A DNA stretch of 64,000 nucleotides from Microbacterium sp. cf046 (GCF_900114345.1 NZ_FOZJ01000002.1:930001-994000); one strand, 5' to 3'; positions 26,260 to 34,505 are shown, counted from the first letter of the stretch. The notes: generated by a model not told the origin, from the sequence alone. A program made the numbers and translations.

Positions 26260-26333
26260 GTGACCCCAGCGGGATTCGAACCCGCGTTACCGCCGTGAGA
26301 GGGCGGCGTACTAGGCCGCTATACGATGGGGCC
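26258..26333 (-). tRNA. tRNA-Glu (anticodon CTC)
   Basis: 76 bases including an encoded CCA. The minus-strand acceptor GGCCCCA pairs with TGGGGTC (one G-U), the anticodon arm CCGCC-CTCTCAC-GGCGG presents CTC (26297-26299) for codon GAG, and the T arm GCGGG-TTCGAAT-CCCGC is perfect. Preceded by a good promoter and followed at once by a strong hairpin, so it is a single-gene transcript. Confidence 0.97.
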
Positions 26334-26350
26334 GCTTACGCAACCGTTCG

Positions 26351-26379
26351 ATTATGCCATGAGCGCCGCATCCCGACAA
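26351..26379 (-). promoter_or_regulatory. Promoter of tRNA-Glu (TTGTCG-17-CATAAT)
   Basis: Minus-strand -35 TTGTCG (26379-26374) and -10 CATAAT (26356-26351) with a 17-base spacer, about 17 bases before the mature tRNA 5' end. The rest of 26380-26518 shows nothing beyond the leader of the next gene. Confidence 0.65.
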
Positions 26380-26518
26380 ATCAGCGCGGCCTCCCGCCGA
26401 GCCTTGACGAAGACCCATCTGGCGCGTCGCGAGGCATGTGCGGCACACTGTTGCGCGAGACGCTGAAGGAGCGATGTCTCGATCCATCTAGCTCCAGTCC
26501 CGAGAGATTGGAAGCACC

Positions 26519-26992
26519 ATGATCAAGCGCATCACCCGCAACACCGTTATCGGAATCGCCGTCGCCGGCGCCCTCACCATCGGCGGGAGCATTCCGGCCT
26601 GGGCCGACCACACCGGCGGCGCCGAGCTGACCGACCTCGGCTCCGCAGGAGAGAACTCCTGCTACGTCGGGGGCCTGTTGAGCGGCATCCCCGCGACGCT
26701 GTTCACGCCGAACTACGCCATCCGCGACAGTGCCGGAAAGCGGCACCTCGTCTGCTACTTCGAGACGGCGCCGTCCTACAGCGCCGACCCCGAGGGCGGC
26801 GGATACGACTGGAGCTGGACCGCACCGACCAGACCGACGACCTGGTACGGATCGGCGCCGACGTGCGTCGAACCCGGCGGCAGCGCCGACGGGTACACGG
26901 ACGCCGCGCAGTCCACGCCGCGCTTCGTCCAGTACCGGACGCACCTGGTCATGTACTGCTCGTGGTCGTCGACCGATCTGCTGTTCCCCTAG
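26519..26992 (+). CDS. Small secreted protein, unknown function
   Basis: 157 residues. Cleavable Sec signal peptide (MIKRITRNTVIGIAVAGALT ... IPAWA-DHTGG), then about 125 residues rich in Gly, Ser, Trp and Tyr with four cysteines (NSCYVGG, HLVCYFETA, PTCVEPGG, LVMYCSWSS), likely two disulfides. No lipobox, sortase motif or known domain. GGAAG lies upstream of the ATG. I see no related gene nearby, so no function is proposed. Confidence 0.72.
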   Translation: MIKRITRNTVIGIAVAGALTIGGSIPAWADHTGGAELTDLGSAGENSCYVGGLLSGIPATLFTPNYAIRDSAGKRHLVCYFETAPSYSADPEGGGYDWSWTAPTRPTTWYGSAPTCVEPGGSADGYTDAAQSTPRFVQYRTHLVMYCSWSSTDLLFP

Positions 26993-27051
26993 GCATCGGC
27001 CGCTGAAGTCAAGCGGTTGCACGCCGTCTGCCGCCGGGGTTGACTCGGACA

Positions 27052-27690
27052 ATGCGAGTCACCAAGCACGAACACGCCGCGCTCACCGTCGTCGAGTCCG
27101 GGAAGACCCTCGTCATCGATCCCGGATCCTTCACCGACCCGCTCCTGGAGGCCGGCGACGTCGTCGCGATCGTGCTCACCCATGAGCACCCCGACCACTG
27201 GACGCCCGATCATCTGGATCGCCTGCTCAAGCACTCCCCCGACATCCCGATCTTCGCACCCGAAGGCGTCGCGAAGGCCGCCGCCGGGTACGCGATCACG
27301 GTGGTGAACGCGGGTGACACGGTCACGGTCGTGCCGTTCACGCTTCGGTTCTTCGGCGGCACTCACGCGATCATCCACGAGACGATCCCCGTCATCGACA
27401 ACGTCGGAGTGCTCGTGAACGACGAGCTGTACTACCCGGGCGACTCGTACGCGGTGCCGAAGGGAGTCGACGTCAAGCTCCTCGCGGCGCCGCTCGGCGC
27501 ACCGTGGCTCCACATCGGCGAGGCCATGGACTTCGTCGTCGCCGTCGCTCCGCGCCAGGCCTTCGGCACGCACGACATGGGACTGTCCGTCATCGGCCGC
27601 ACGATGCATCGAGCGCGGCTGCGCTGGGCGACGGAGAAGGACGGCGGCGAGTTCCTCGAACTCGAGCCCGGGGACTCGATCGATCTCTGA
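27052..27690 (+). CDS. MBL-fold metal-dependent hydrolase
   Basis: 212 residues from ATG 27052 (a TTG at 27040 is possible). Metallo-beta-lactamase fold of the small UlaG-like kind: metal motif LTHEHPDHW (HxHxDH), then FFGGTHAIIH, VNDELYYPGDSY and AFGTHDMGLSVIG supplying the later metal ligands. These enzymes hydrolyse small phosphodiester or lactone substrates; nothing in the context identifies which. Ends 53 bases before the ptsH stop, with a shared hairpin between the two. Confidence 0.86.
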   Translation: MRVTKHEHAALTVVESGKTLVIDPGSFTDPLLEAGDVVAIVLTHEHPDHWTPDHLDRLLKHSPDIPIFAPEGVAKAAAGYAITVVNAGDTVTVVPFTLRFFGGTHAIIHETIPVIDNVGVLVNDELYYPGDSYAVPKGVDVKLLAAPLGAPWLHIGEAMDFVVAVAPRQAFGTHDMGLSVIGRTMHRARLRWATEKDGGEFLELEPGDSIDL

Positions 27691-27741
27691 CGAGAAACAC
27701 GGATGCCGCGAACCCGAGGGTCCGCGGCATCCGTGTTCTCG
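27691..27741. terminator. Bidirectional hairpin terminator between MBL hydrolase and ptsH
   Basis: Inverted repeat with arms 27691-27710 and 27723-27741 (core ACACGGATGCCGCG / CGCGGCATCCGTGT, one bulged T), 12-base loop, starting one base after the MBL stop and ending two bases before the ptsH stop. It serves both converging genes. Confidence 0.75.
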
Positions 27742-27743
27742 TG

Positions 27744-28016
27744 CTATTCGACGGCGTCGAGGTCCGTCTCCAGCAGCGCGACGAGCTCGTCGAGCGCCTG
27801 CTCCGAACCCTCGCCCTCAGCCTTGAGGGTCACGACGGTGCCATTGGAGGCTCCGAGACCCATCAGCGAGAGGATGCTGCCCGCGTTGAGGTCCGGACCC
27901 CCTTCGACCGCGATGGTCACGGGGATCTTCTTCTCCTGAACGGCCTGCACGAAGAGCTTCGCGGGCCGTGCGTGCAGGCCGGAGCTGCTCGCGATGGTTG
28001 CCTGACGTTCTGCCAT
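27744..28016 (-). CDS. ptsH: Phosphocarrier protein HPr
   Basis: 90 residues from ATG with GAAAGGCA upstream. Carries phosphate from enzyme I to sugar-specific EIIA domains. The phosphorylated His15 sits in SGLHARPAKLF; the regulatory-serine region NAGSILSLMGLG is present (Ser47). Downstream of fruA on the same strand with a 66-base gap, so it can be transcribed with the fructose operon; no enzyme I gene is in the window. Confidence 0.95.
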   Translation of the reverse strand: MAERQATIASSSGLHARPAKLFVQAVQEKKIPVTIAVEGGPDLNAGSILSLMGLGASNGTVVTLKAEGEGSEQALDELVALLETDLDAVE

Positions 28017-28082
28017 GGTTACTTGCCTTTCGTAGAAGACGGCTGACTCCAGCATTCCGCATTCGGCATGCGGGTGCGAGGG

Positions 28083-30149
28083 TTACGCCGGAACGGCGGC
28101 GACTTCGAGGTTCTCCTCGGCCTCGGCGAGCTCCTTCGGTGCGATGTAGCGCTTCGCGGCCACCACACACAGAGCGGAGACCACGACGCCGGCCGCGAGG
28201 GCGACGAGGAAGCCCCAGATGGGGTTGATCGCGAACAGGACGAAGATGCCGCCGTGCGGTGCGTACGAGGCCACCTGGAAGATCATGCACAGCGCACCGG
28301 TGACGGCGCCGCCGACGAGCGACGCGGGGATGACCCGGAGCGGGTCGGCCGCGGCGAACGGGATGGCACCCTCGGAGATGAACGACGCACCGAGCAGCCA
28401 GGCCGCCTTGCCGTTCTCCCGCTCGACGGGCGTGAAGAGCTTCCGGGCCAGGACAGTGGAGGCCAGCGCCATCGCGAGCGGCGGAACCATGCCGGCGCAC
28501 ATCACGGCGCCCATGATCAGCAGCGGAGCGGGGTTGTCGGCCGAGCCGGCGGCCAGCCCGGCGACCGCGAACGAGTACGCCACCTTGTTGACCGGGCCGC
28601 CCAGGTCGAAGCACATCATGAGACCCAGGATCACGCCGAGCGCGATGGCGGAGCCACCGGACTCGGTGAGGCTCGTGAGCCAGTCGGTCAGCCAGGTCAT
28701 GAAGGTCGCGATCGGCTTGCCGAGGAACAGCACCAGCAGGCCCGAGGCGATGATCGACCCGACCAGCGGGATGATCACGACCGGCATCAGGCTGCGAAGC
28801 CAGCGCGGAGCCGGCAGGCGTCCGAGCCACCAGGCCACCACACCTGCGAGCAGACCGCCGACGATGCCGCCGATGAAGCCCGAGTTCATGAGCACGGCGA
28901 CCGCACCCGCGACGAAGCCCGGCGCGATGCCGGGTCGGTCGGCGATCGCGAAGGCGATGTACCCGGCCAGCGCAGGAACGAGGAAGCCCATCGACGTCGC
29001 GCCGATCATGAAGAACACCGAGCCCAGGTACTGGCCGAGTGGTCCGTAGCTGGAGGTGATGTTCTCCGTCGGCAGATCCCAGAGGGAGTTCTGGACGATG
29101 ACGGTCGCGGCATTCTCAGTGACGAGATAGCCGCCGAGCAGGAATCCGAGCGCGATCAGCAGACCGCCGCCCGCGACGAACGGGATCATGTAGCTGACAC
29201 CGGTCAGCAGGATGCGCTGGATGCGCGCACCCCACGAGACCGATGCGACAGCCGTGGCGACGGCAGCGGTCGCGGATCCCGAGACCCGCTGCCCGTTCGG
29301 GTCCTTCGCGGCCGCGATCGCCTCCGCGATCAGCGCATCGGGCTGCTCGATCCCGCGCTTTACACCCGAGCGCGCGACCGGCTTGCCTGCGAAGCGGCCG
29401 GGCTCGCGCACGTCCACATCAGTGGCGAAGATCACGGCATCCGCGTTCGCGATGACGTCGTTCGGCAGCGCCTGGTAGCCGCTCGAGCCCTGCGGCTCGA
29501 CGACGAGGTCGATGCCGGCCTTCTTGCCGGCCGCCGTCAGCGCGTCGGCAGCCATGAACGTGTGGGCGATGCCGGTCGCACACGCGGTGACCGCGACGAT
29601 CCGGGCGGGGTGGCCGTCGATGCTCAGCGCGTCCGAGGCGGCTGCCGCGGCCGGTGCTGCAGCCGCGGCCGCCGCTGCGGGCGCCGCGGTGGCGTCGCCC
29701 TCGCCGATCGCGTTGCGCACGATCGCGACGACCTCGTCGGCGGTCGTGGCCGCACGCAGCCCGGCGGTGAAGTCGTCCTGCATGAGGCTGCGGGCGAGCT
29801 TGGAGAGCACGGCGAGGTGGGCTTCGGCTGCGCCCTCGGGTGCGGCGATCAGGAACACCAGGTCGGCGGGGCCGTCCGGTGCTCCGAACTCGACTCCGGG
29901 CTTCAGACGAGCGAACGCGAGTGAGGCCTCCGTGACGGCGGGGCTCTTCGCGTGCGGAATCGCGATGCCGCCGGGCAGGCCGGTCTCGTCCTTCTGCTCA
30001 CGGGCCCACGCGTCTGCGAAGAGCGCCTCGGCGTCGGTGGCGCGACCCTGCTGCGCGACGCGTGCGGCGAGAGCTCGGATCACCGCCGCCTTGTCGGCGC
30101 CGAGCGCGGTGTCGAGGGACACCAGCTCGGGAGTGATGGTCTGGGACAC
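28083..30149 (-). CDS. fruA: PTS fructose-specific permease EIIABC
   Basis: 688 residues from the GTG at 30149, with GGAGG five bases upstream (the TTG at 30161 overlaps that site). Imports fructose with phosphorylation to fructose-1-phosphate. Domain order: EIIA (phospho-His in GIAIPHAKSPAV, about 65-75), an Ala-rich linker near 160-180, EIIB (active Cys in TACATGIAHTFMAAD, near 200), and EIIC with eight or more membrane segments (MIPFVAGGGLLIALGFLLGG to IWGFLVALAAGVVVS). Complete. It follows fruK by 47 bases. Confidence 0.95.
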   Translation of the reverse strand: MSQTITPELVSLDTALGADKAAVIRALAARVAQQGRATDAEALFADAWAREQKDETGLPGGIAIPHAKSPAVTEASLAFARLKPGVEFGAPDGPADLVFLIAAPEGAAEAHLAVLSKLARSLMQDDFTAGLRAATTADEVVAIVRNAIGEGDATAAPAAAAAAAAPAAAAASDALSIDGHPARIVAVTACATGIAHTFMAADALTAAGKKAGIDLVVEPQGSSGYQALPNDVIANADAVIFATDVDVREPGRFAGKPVARSGVKRGIEQPDALIAEAIAAAKDPNGQRVSGSATAAVATAVASVSWGARIQRILLTGVSYMIPFVAGGGLLIALGFLLGGYLVTENAATVIVQNSLWDLPTENITSSYGPLGQYLGSVFFMIGATSMGFLVPALAGYIAFAIADRPGIAPGFVAGAVAVLMNSGFIGGIVGGLLAGVVAWWLGRLPAPRWLRSLMPVVIIPLVGSIIASGLLVLFLGKPIATFMTWLTDWLTSLTESGGSAIALGVILGLMMCFDLGGPVNKVAYSFAVAGLAAGSADNPAPLLIMGAVMCAGMVPPLAMALASTVLARKLFTPVERENGKAAWLLGASFISEGAIPFAAADPLRVIPASLVGGAVTGALCMIFQVASYAPHGGIFVLFAINPIWGFLVALAAGVVVSALCVVAAKRYIAPKELAEAEENLEVAAVPA

Positions 30150-30196
30150 GATGACCTCCAATGGTCGGTGGTGCGATGTTGCGGGGTGGGTTGCGA

Positions 30197-31174
30197 TCAG
30201 GTGTTCAATTGTCGGACGACGACCTCGCCTGCAGGCAGGTCGTCGGGCGTCGGGGCCTGTGTGCCGGGGAGGGATGCCGCGGCCGCGCCGTATCGGACCG
30301 ATCTGCGCAGCCGATCACCCGGTCCGTCGCCGGCCACGTCGGCGAGGAGATATCCCGCCAGCGAGCTGTCGCCGGCGCCGACCGTGCTGACGACGCGGAT
30401 GCGCGGCGGACTGGCCTGCCACGCACCGTCGGCGTCGACGAGGACGGCGCCGTCGGCACCGAGGGTGACGAGGGCTGCCGCGACCTTGCCGGGGACGAGC
30501 GCGCGGGCGACGGGGAGCACGGCTGCGGCCAGGTCTGCCCCGGGATCGAGCGCGACGCCGACCAGCTCGGCGAGCTCCTCGTCGTTGGGCTTGATGAGAT
30601 CCGGTGAGCCCTCCGCGACGACCGCGCGCAGCGCCGCGCCCGATGTGTCGACCGCGATGCGAGGCGCATCCGCGCCCCAGCGTGCTCGCACGGCCTGGAT
30701 GGCCTCGACGTAGAAGCGCTCCCCCGCACCTGGAGGCAGGGATCCGGCGAGCACGAGCCAGTCGGCGCCGGCGCTCGCCTCGACGACGGCGGTCACGAGG
30801 TCGTCGACCTCGGCGGGCGAGAGGGTCGCACCCGGAAGGTTGAGCTTCGTGGTCACGCCGGCCGGGTCCGTGATCGTCACGTTCGCGCGAGCATGGCCGT
30901 CGACCTCGACGATGCGCGCGGGAACATGGGATGCCCGCAGTGTGGCGGCGAACGGATCGTCCTCAGCGAGCGGGAGCACGGCCACCGTGCTCACGCCGGC
31001 GGCGGCGATCACGCGGGCGACGTTGATCCCCTTGCCCGCGGCGTCCTCGCGTGCTGAGGCTGCCGCCTGGACCTCGCCGGGCTGGAGCGCTGTCGCCAGG
31101 GTGATCGTGCGATCCAGGGACGGATTGGCGGTGACGGTGACGATCCTGCCTGCCGTCGCGTACTCGGGGGTCAT
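30197..31174 (-). CDS. fruK: 1-phosphofructokinase
   Basis: 325 residues from the ATG overlapping the regulator stop (ATGA). PfkB/ribokinase family; phosphorylates fructose-1-phosphate to fructose-1,6-bisphosphate. Motifs: VTANPSLDRTI, GKGINVARVIAAAGV, WLVLAGSLPPGAG, LIKPNDEELAELVG and the catalytic VVSTVGAGDSSLAGYL (Asp of GAGD). Standard length. Works directly downstream of FruA in the same operon. Confidence 0.95.
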   Translation of the reverse strand: MTPEYATAGRIVTVTANPSLDRTITLATALQPGEVQAAASAREDAAGKGINVARVIAAAGVSTVAVLPLAEDDPFAATLRASHVPARIVEVDGHARANVTITDPAGVTTKLNLPGATLSPAEVDDLVTAVVEASAGADWLVLAGSLPPGAGERFYVEAIQAVRARWGADAPRIAVDTSGAALRAVVAEGSPDLIKPNDEELAELVGVALDPGADLAAAVLPVARALVPGKVAAALVTLGADGAVLVDADGAWQASPPRIRVVSTVGAGDSSLAGYLLADVAGDGPGDRLRRSVRYGAAAASLPGTQAPTPDDLPAGEVVVRQLNT

Positions 31175-31956
31175 GCGAGCCACACCTCCACTTCGGCGTC
31201 GGAGAGCGCGTCGGCCAGTTCGGCGTCGGGCGCGGCATCCGTCACGAGCACATCGATGGCATCCAGGGGCGCGAAGCTGACGAGCAGCTCGGCGCCGAGC
31301 TTGTCGGCATCGGCGACCACCACGACGCGGCGGGCGGCGTGGACGATCGCGGTCTTGACCGCTGCCTCTTCGGGATCGGGCGTGCTCAGGCCGAAGGCCG
31401 CCGAGATGCCGTTGGTGCCGAGGAACGCGACATCCGGGCGAAGCCGCTCGATCGCGCGCACGGTCTCGGCGCCGACCGCTGCGGCGGTCGCGTCGCGAAC
31501 GCGCCCGCCGATGACGGTGAGCGATGCATCCGCCGCGCCGGCGAGCGTGTGGGCGAGGGTCATCGCGTGCGTGACGACTTCGACCTGCCCGCCCGAGATG
31601 ATCAGGCGCTCGGGCAGCAGAGCGGCGACGGCGTGCGTCGTCGTCCCGGCGTCGAGGTAGAGGGAGCCGCGGAAGCGGTCGCCGACGACCTCGAGCGCGC
31701 GGCGTGCGATCGCGGCCTTCGCGTCGCTGCGGCGGGTGGATCGCTCCGCGAGCGTGGGCTCGGCCATGCTGTCGCGGTCGCGCGTGACCGCGCCGCCGTG
31801 CACGCGGCGAAGCGCGCCGACCCGCTCGAGCTGATCCAGGTCGCGCCGGACGGTCTCGGTGGTGACCTCGAAGCGACGAGCGAGGTCCACGACGCTGACG
31901 CGACCCTCATCGAGCAGCAATCGCCCGATGAGCTGCTGGCGCTCCATTGCGTACAT
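31171..31956 (-). CDS. DeoR/GlpR-family regulator of the fructose operon
   Basis: 261 residues, GGAGGA upstream of the ATG. N-terminal winged helix (MERQQLIGRLLLDEGRVSV, FEVTTETVRRDLDQLERVG), then a DeoR effector domain (YLDAGTTTHAVAALLPE, FLGTNGISAAFGLSTPD, ADADKLGAELLVSFAPLD). As first gene of regulator-fruK-fruA it probably represses its own operon and is released by fructose-1-phosphate or fructose-1,6-bisphosphate; this is known for relatives but inferred here. Candidate operator repeats overlap its promoter. Confidence 0.9.
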   Translation of the reverse strand: MYAMERQQLIGRLLLDEGRVSVVDLARRFEVTTETVRRDLDQLERVGALRRVHGGAVTRDRDSMAEPTLAERSTRRSDAKAAIARRALEVVGDRFRGSLYLDAGTTTHAVAALLPERLIISGGQVEVVTHAMTLAHTLAGAADASLTVIGGRVRDATAAAVGAETVRAIERLRPDVAFLGTNGISAAFGLSTPDPEEAAVKTAIVHAARRVVVVADADKLGAELLVSFAPLDAIDVLVTDAAPDAELADALSDAEVEVWLA

Positions 31957-31981
31957 GCGAATTCCTCCGTGAATTTCCCAC

Positions 31982-32011
31982 ACGATACAACAGAAATCAA
32001 CACATTCGCAA
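31982..32011 (-). promoter_or_regulatory. Promoter of the fructose operon (TTGCGA-18-TATCGT)
   Basis: Minus-strand -35 TTGCGA (32011-32006) and -10 TATCGT (31987-31982), 18-base spacer, giving a leader of roughly 20 bases with a good Shine-Dalgarno before the regulator gene. Confidence 0.5.
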
Positions 32012-32027
32012 GAGCATTCGCAGAAAT
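31991..32027 (-). promoter_or_regulatory. Candidate operator: direct repeats in fructose-operon promoter
   Basis: The octamer TGCGAATG occurs twice 12 bases apart (32010-32003 and 32022-32015 on the minus strand), flanked by two copies of ATTTCTG (31997-31991 and 32027-32021, 30 bases apart). One repeat covers the -35. DeoR-family operators are often spaced direct repeats, so this is the best site for the adjacent regulator. Confidence 0.45.
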
Positions 32028-32064
32028 TCTCACAGTCGGTGGCCGGTGCCCCGAGCGCTGCCGG

Positions 32065-32070
32065 TAGCGT
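32065..32070 (+). promoter_or_regulatory. -10 element (TAGCGT) for leaderless kinase-like gene at 32077
   Basis: TAGCGT, six-base spacer CGGAGG, then ATG. Same hexamer and context as the other kinase-like gene at 20197. Confidence 0.5.
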
Positions 32071-32076
32071 CGGAGG

Positions 32077-32982
32077 ATGCCCGACCAGCCCGCCGCAGAG
32101 CTCGTGATCGACGAGCAGCTGGTTCGAGAGCTGGTCACGAGCCAGGCGGGAGCGGTCCCGGATGCCGCGACCTCGCCGCTCGTGCACGTCGCCGACGGCT
32201 GGGACTGCTCGGTGTGGCGGCTCGGCGACGACCTCGCCGTGCGGCTTCCCCGCCGCGCGCGGTCTGCACCGCTGGTGCTTCACGAGCAGCAGGTGCTCGC
32301 GGAGATCGCGGAACGCCTGGGGCCGTCGGGTGTCCGCGTTCCGGCGCCGGTGTTGGAAGGGCGGCCCGGCCAGGGTTACCCATGGTCATGGTCCATCGTT
32401 CCGTGGTTCGACGGCGCCGGAGGGCTCGGCATCCCACGCGCGCGACGAGCAGGCTGGGCCGAGCCCCTCGCACGTGCACTGATCGCGCTGCACGTCCCTG
32501 CCGGCGTCCCGTTCCCCGCGAATCCCGTGCGAGGGGTCCCCCTCACCGTCCGAGACGAATCCGTTCGCGCGCGCCTCGCCACCCTGCGGGGAAGGGTGGC
32601 GGATCGTGCCCTCGCCCGCGCCGAAGGGCTGTGGGATGCCGCGCTCACCGCGCCGGCATGGGCTGACGCACCGGTGTGCATCCATGGCGACCTGCACCCC
32701 GGCAACATCGTCGCGCGCGGATCGGAGCTCGTCGCGATCATCGACTTCGGTGACGTGACCGCAGGCGACCCCGCCTACGATCTCGCAGTCGCCTGGCTCG
32801 CGTTCGAATCAGCGGGGCGCACGGCGTTCATCGAGGCGGTCGGCGACCGCTACGACGCGGCGACCTGGGCACGCGCCCACGGCTGGGCTGCCGCGTTCAC
32901 GCTCGTGCTGCTCGATCAGAGCGACGACAACCCCGAGTACGCGATGCTGGGCGCCGAGGCCCTCGTCGAACTCACGAGCTGA
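32077..32982 (+). CDS. Aminoglycoside phosphotransferase-family (kinase-like) protein
   Basis: 301 residues. DGWDCSVWRLGDDLAVRLPRR forms the nucleotide loop and lysine/arginine region, VCIHGDLHPGNIVARG is the catalytic HGDxxxxN loop and VAIIDFGDVTAGDPAYDLAVAW the metal-binding DFG-like segment. All kinase residues are intact, unlike the relative at 20197 where DFG is altered. A chromosomal small-molecule kinase is likely; antibiotic phosphorylation cannot be inferred. The 3' end overlaps the convergent membrane-protein gene by 11 bases. Confidence 0.87.
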   Translation: MPDQPAAELVIDEQLVRELVTSQAGAVPDAATSPLVHVADGWDCSVWRLGDDLAVRLPRRARSAPLVLHEQQVLAEIAERLGPSGVRVPAPVLEGRPGQGYPWSWSIVPWFDGAGGLGIPRARRAGWAEPLARALIALHVPAGVPFPANPVRGVPLTVRDESVRARLATLRGRVADRALARAEGLWDAALTAPAWADAPVCIHGDLHPGNIVARGSELVAIIDFGDVTAGDPAYDLAVAWLAFESAGRTAFIEAVGDRYDAATWARAHGWAAAFTLVLLDQSDDNPEYAMLGAEALVELTS

Positions 32983-33697
32983 CCGGTGTGGGCTCCGTCG
33001 GCTCGGCGGTCCACACACTGACCACTTCTCCGCGCAGCACGAACCGCACCACGCTCCCCGGGGGCAGATCGAGCACATCGAGCGCGGGCATCCCCGTGAA
33101 GATATTCAGGTCGACGGTCGGATCCAGCTCGCCGGGCGCGCACCCCATGCTCACCCACTCGGCGCCCACGGCCACGAACAGGCACGGGATCCCCGCCACA
33201 CTGTCGGCCGTCCACACCTGGACCTCGCCGTAGTCGTCGTACTGCACGAGCGTGTCGCGATCGATGTCGTACCAGTCGAACGTGAACGGCTCGGCGGGTG
33301 TCATCGGTCGCAGTTGGGCAACGGCCCGCGGCGCCGACAGCGCGGAGCCGAGCACGCCGACGAGCAGTCCGATCGCGGCGGCCCCCGCGATCAGCGACCA
33401 CGCCGGGATCCTGTTCCACCAGTGCAGCCGCGGCGGTGCGCTCTGCACGTCGGGGTCGATCGGGCCGACCGTCTCGGTCGAGCGCGGCGGTTCGTCCGCG
33501 GGCTCGTGCGCGAGCTCGGTCTCGGATTGGTCCGGGCCGGGAGCGCCGACCCCCGTTGGCCCCGAGGCTGCCTCCAACTCATGCAGCCGCGCCAGCGCAG
33601 CCGCATCGAGGTGGATGTCGGCGCCCGGTCCGTACGCGCGCGCCCGCAGGTGCGCGAGCTCACGCTCGGCCGAGGAACGTGCAGCCGTGAGATCCAT
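32972..33697 (-). CDS. Single-pass membrane protein, paralogue of the upstream gene
   Basis: 241 residues. Layout: N-terminal cytoplasmic motif AHLRARAYGPGADIHLD-AAALARLHELE (residues 15-45), acidic Pro/Glu linker, one membrane helix (IPAWSLIAGAAAIGLLVGVLG, about 97-117), and an external C-terminal domain of about 115 residues with two Cys (GIPCLFVA, VSMGCAPGELDP) ending GSVVRFVLRGEVVSVW. The same order and motifs occur in the gene immediately upstream, so this is a tandem duplication. Family and function unrecognised. The start overlaps the upstream stop (TGATG). Confidence 0.75.
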   Translation of the reverse strand: MDLTAARSSAERELAHLRARAYGPGADIHLDAAALARLHELEAASGPTGVGAPGPDQSETELAHEPADEPPRSTETVGPIDPDVQSAPPRLHWWNRIPAWSLIAGAAAIGLLVGVLGSALSAPRAVAQLRPMTPAEPFTFDWYDIDRDTLVQYDDYGEVQVWTADSVAGIPCLFVAVGAEWVSMGCAPGELDPTVDLNIFTGMPALDVLDLPPGSVVRFVLRGEVVSVWTAEPTEPTPVSS

Positions 33698-34419
33698 CAC
33701 GTCTGCTCCTCGCTCCGGTCGATCCAGACTTCGACGGCGCCGTCGCTGAGCATGAAGCGCACCAGGCTGCCGACCGGCAGATCGAGTCCTTCGATCGTGC
33801 GCATGCCCGCGTACACCGTGAAGTCGGCGATCGGATCGATGTCGCCGGCCGCGCATCCCGCGGTGATCCACTCCCCGGTGTTCGCGGTGATCAGGAGGCA
33901 CACCGCACCGGTCGGTGTGATCGAGGACCACACCTCCAGCTCGTGGTAAGGGTCGTACCGCACCGGCGCGACCGCTTCGAGTCCGTACAGCTCGAAGTTC
34001 TGCGGCGCGCCCGTGGCCGGTGCGACCTGCAGGACGGTCTGCGGATGCGGCGGTACCAGGCTCGGGATCGCCCATCCGAGTCCGAGACCGACCAGCGCGG
34101 CTCCCGCAGCGAAGGCCCACAGCGGCGTCCGGCGTCGGCGACGGGGTCCTGCCGCGGGAGCGGAGGGGTCCGGAGGATCCTCTGGCGGCACGAGAGACGG
34201 GGGCACCGCCGGGGTGCCGGAAGTCGCCGAATCCGCGCCTGCATCGGACGCACCATCGACATCTGCGGTGTCTGCCGCATCCGTCCGCGTCATGTCCTCG
34301 AGCTCGACGAGCCGCGCGATCGCGTCCGGATCGACCTCGATGTCGGCGTCCGGGCCGTAGGCGCGCTGCCGCAGCGCGGCCAGTTCGACCTCGTGCTCAG
34401 GCGACAGCGGCAGAGCCAT
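33697..34419 (-). CDS. Single-pass membrane protein with RxRAYGPxADI motif
   Basis: 240 residues from ATG 34419; an ATG at 34428 overlaps the CATAAT -10 box, which sits seven bases before 34419. N-terminal LAALRQRAYGPDADIEVDPDAIARLVELE, a long Asp/Ala/Pro linker, basic RRRRRTP, one membrane helix (LWAFAAGAALVGLGLGWAIP) and an external domain with two Cys (AVCLLITA, ITAGCAAGDIDP) ending GSLVRFMLSDGAVEVWI. Paralogue of the next gene, moderately diverged except in the N-terminal and external motifs. The N-terminal motif looks like a partner-binding element; function unknown. Confidence 0.75.
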   Translation of the reverse strand: MALPLSPEHEVELAALRQRAYGPDADIEVDPDAIARLVELEDMTRTDAADTADVDGASDAGADSATSGTPAVPPSLVPPEDPPDPSAPAAGPRRRRRTPLWAFAAGAALVGLGLGWAIPSLVPPHPQTVLQVAPATGAPQNFELYGLEAVAPVRYDPYHELEVWSSITPTGAVCLLITANTGEWITAGCAAGDIDPIADFTVYAGMRTIEGLDLPVGSLVRFMLSDGAVEVWIDRSEEQT

Positions 34420-34426
34420 ACGGTCC

Positions 34427-34432
34427 ATTATG
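34427..34432 (-). promoter_or_regulatory. -10 element (CATAAT) for leaderless membrane-protein pair
   Basis: Minus-strand CATAAT with a seven-base spacer (GGACCGT) to the ATG at 34419. Confidence 0.5.
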
Positions 34433-34505
34433 GTCCCGGTCCGCAGGACGGGCTCGGGCGACGTCAGCGCATCGGCGACCGCACGTGGCGAGTGGTCAGG
34501 GCAAA

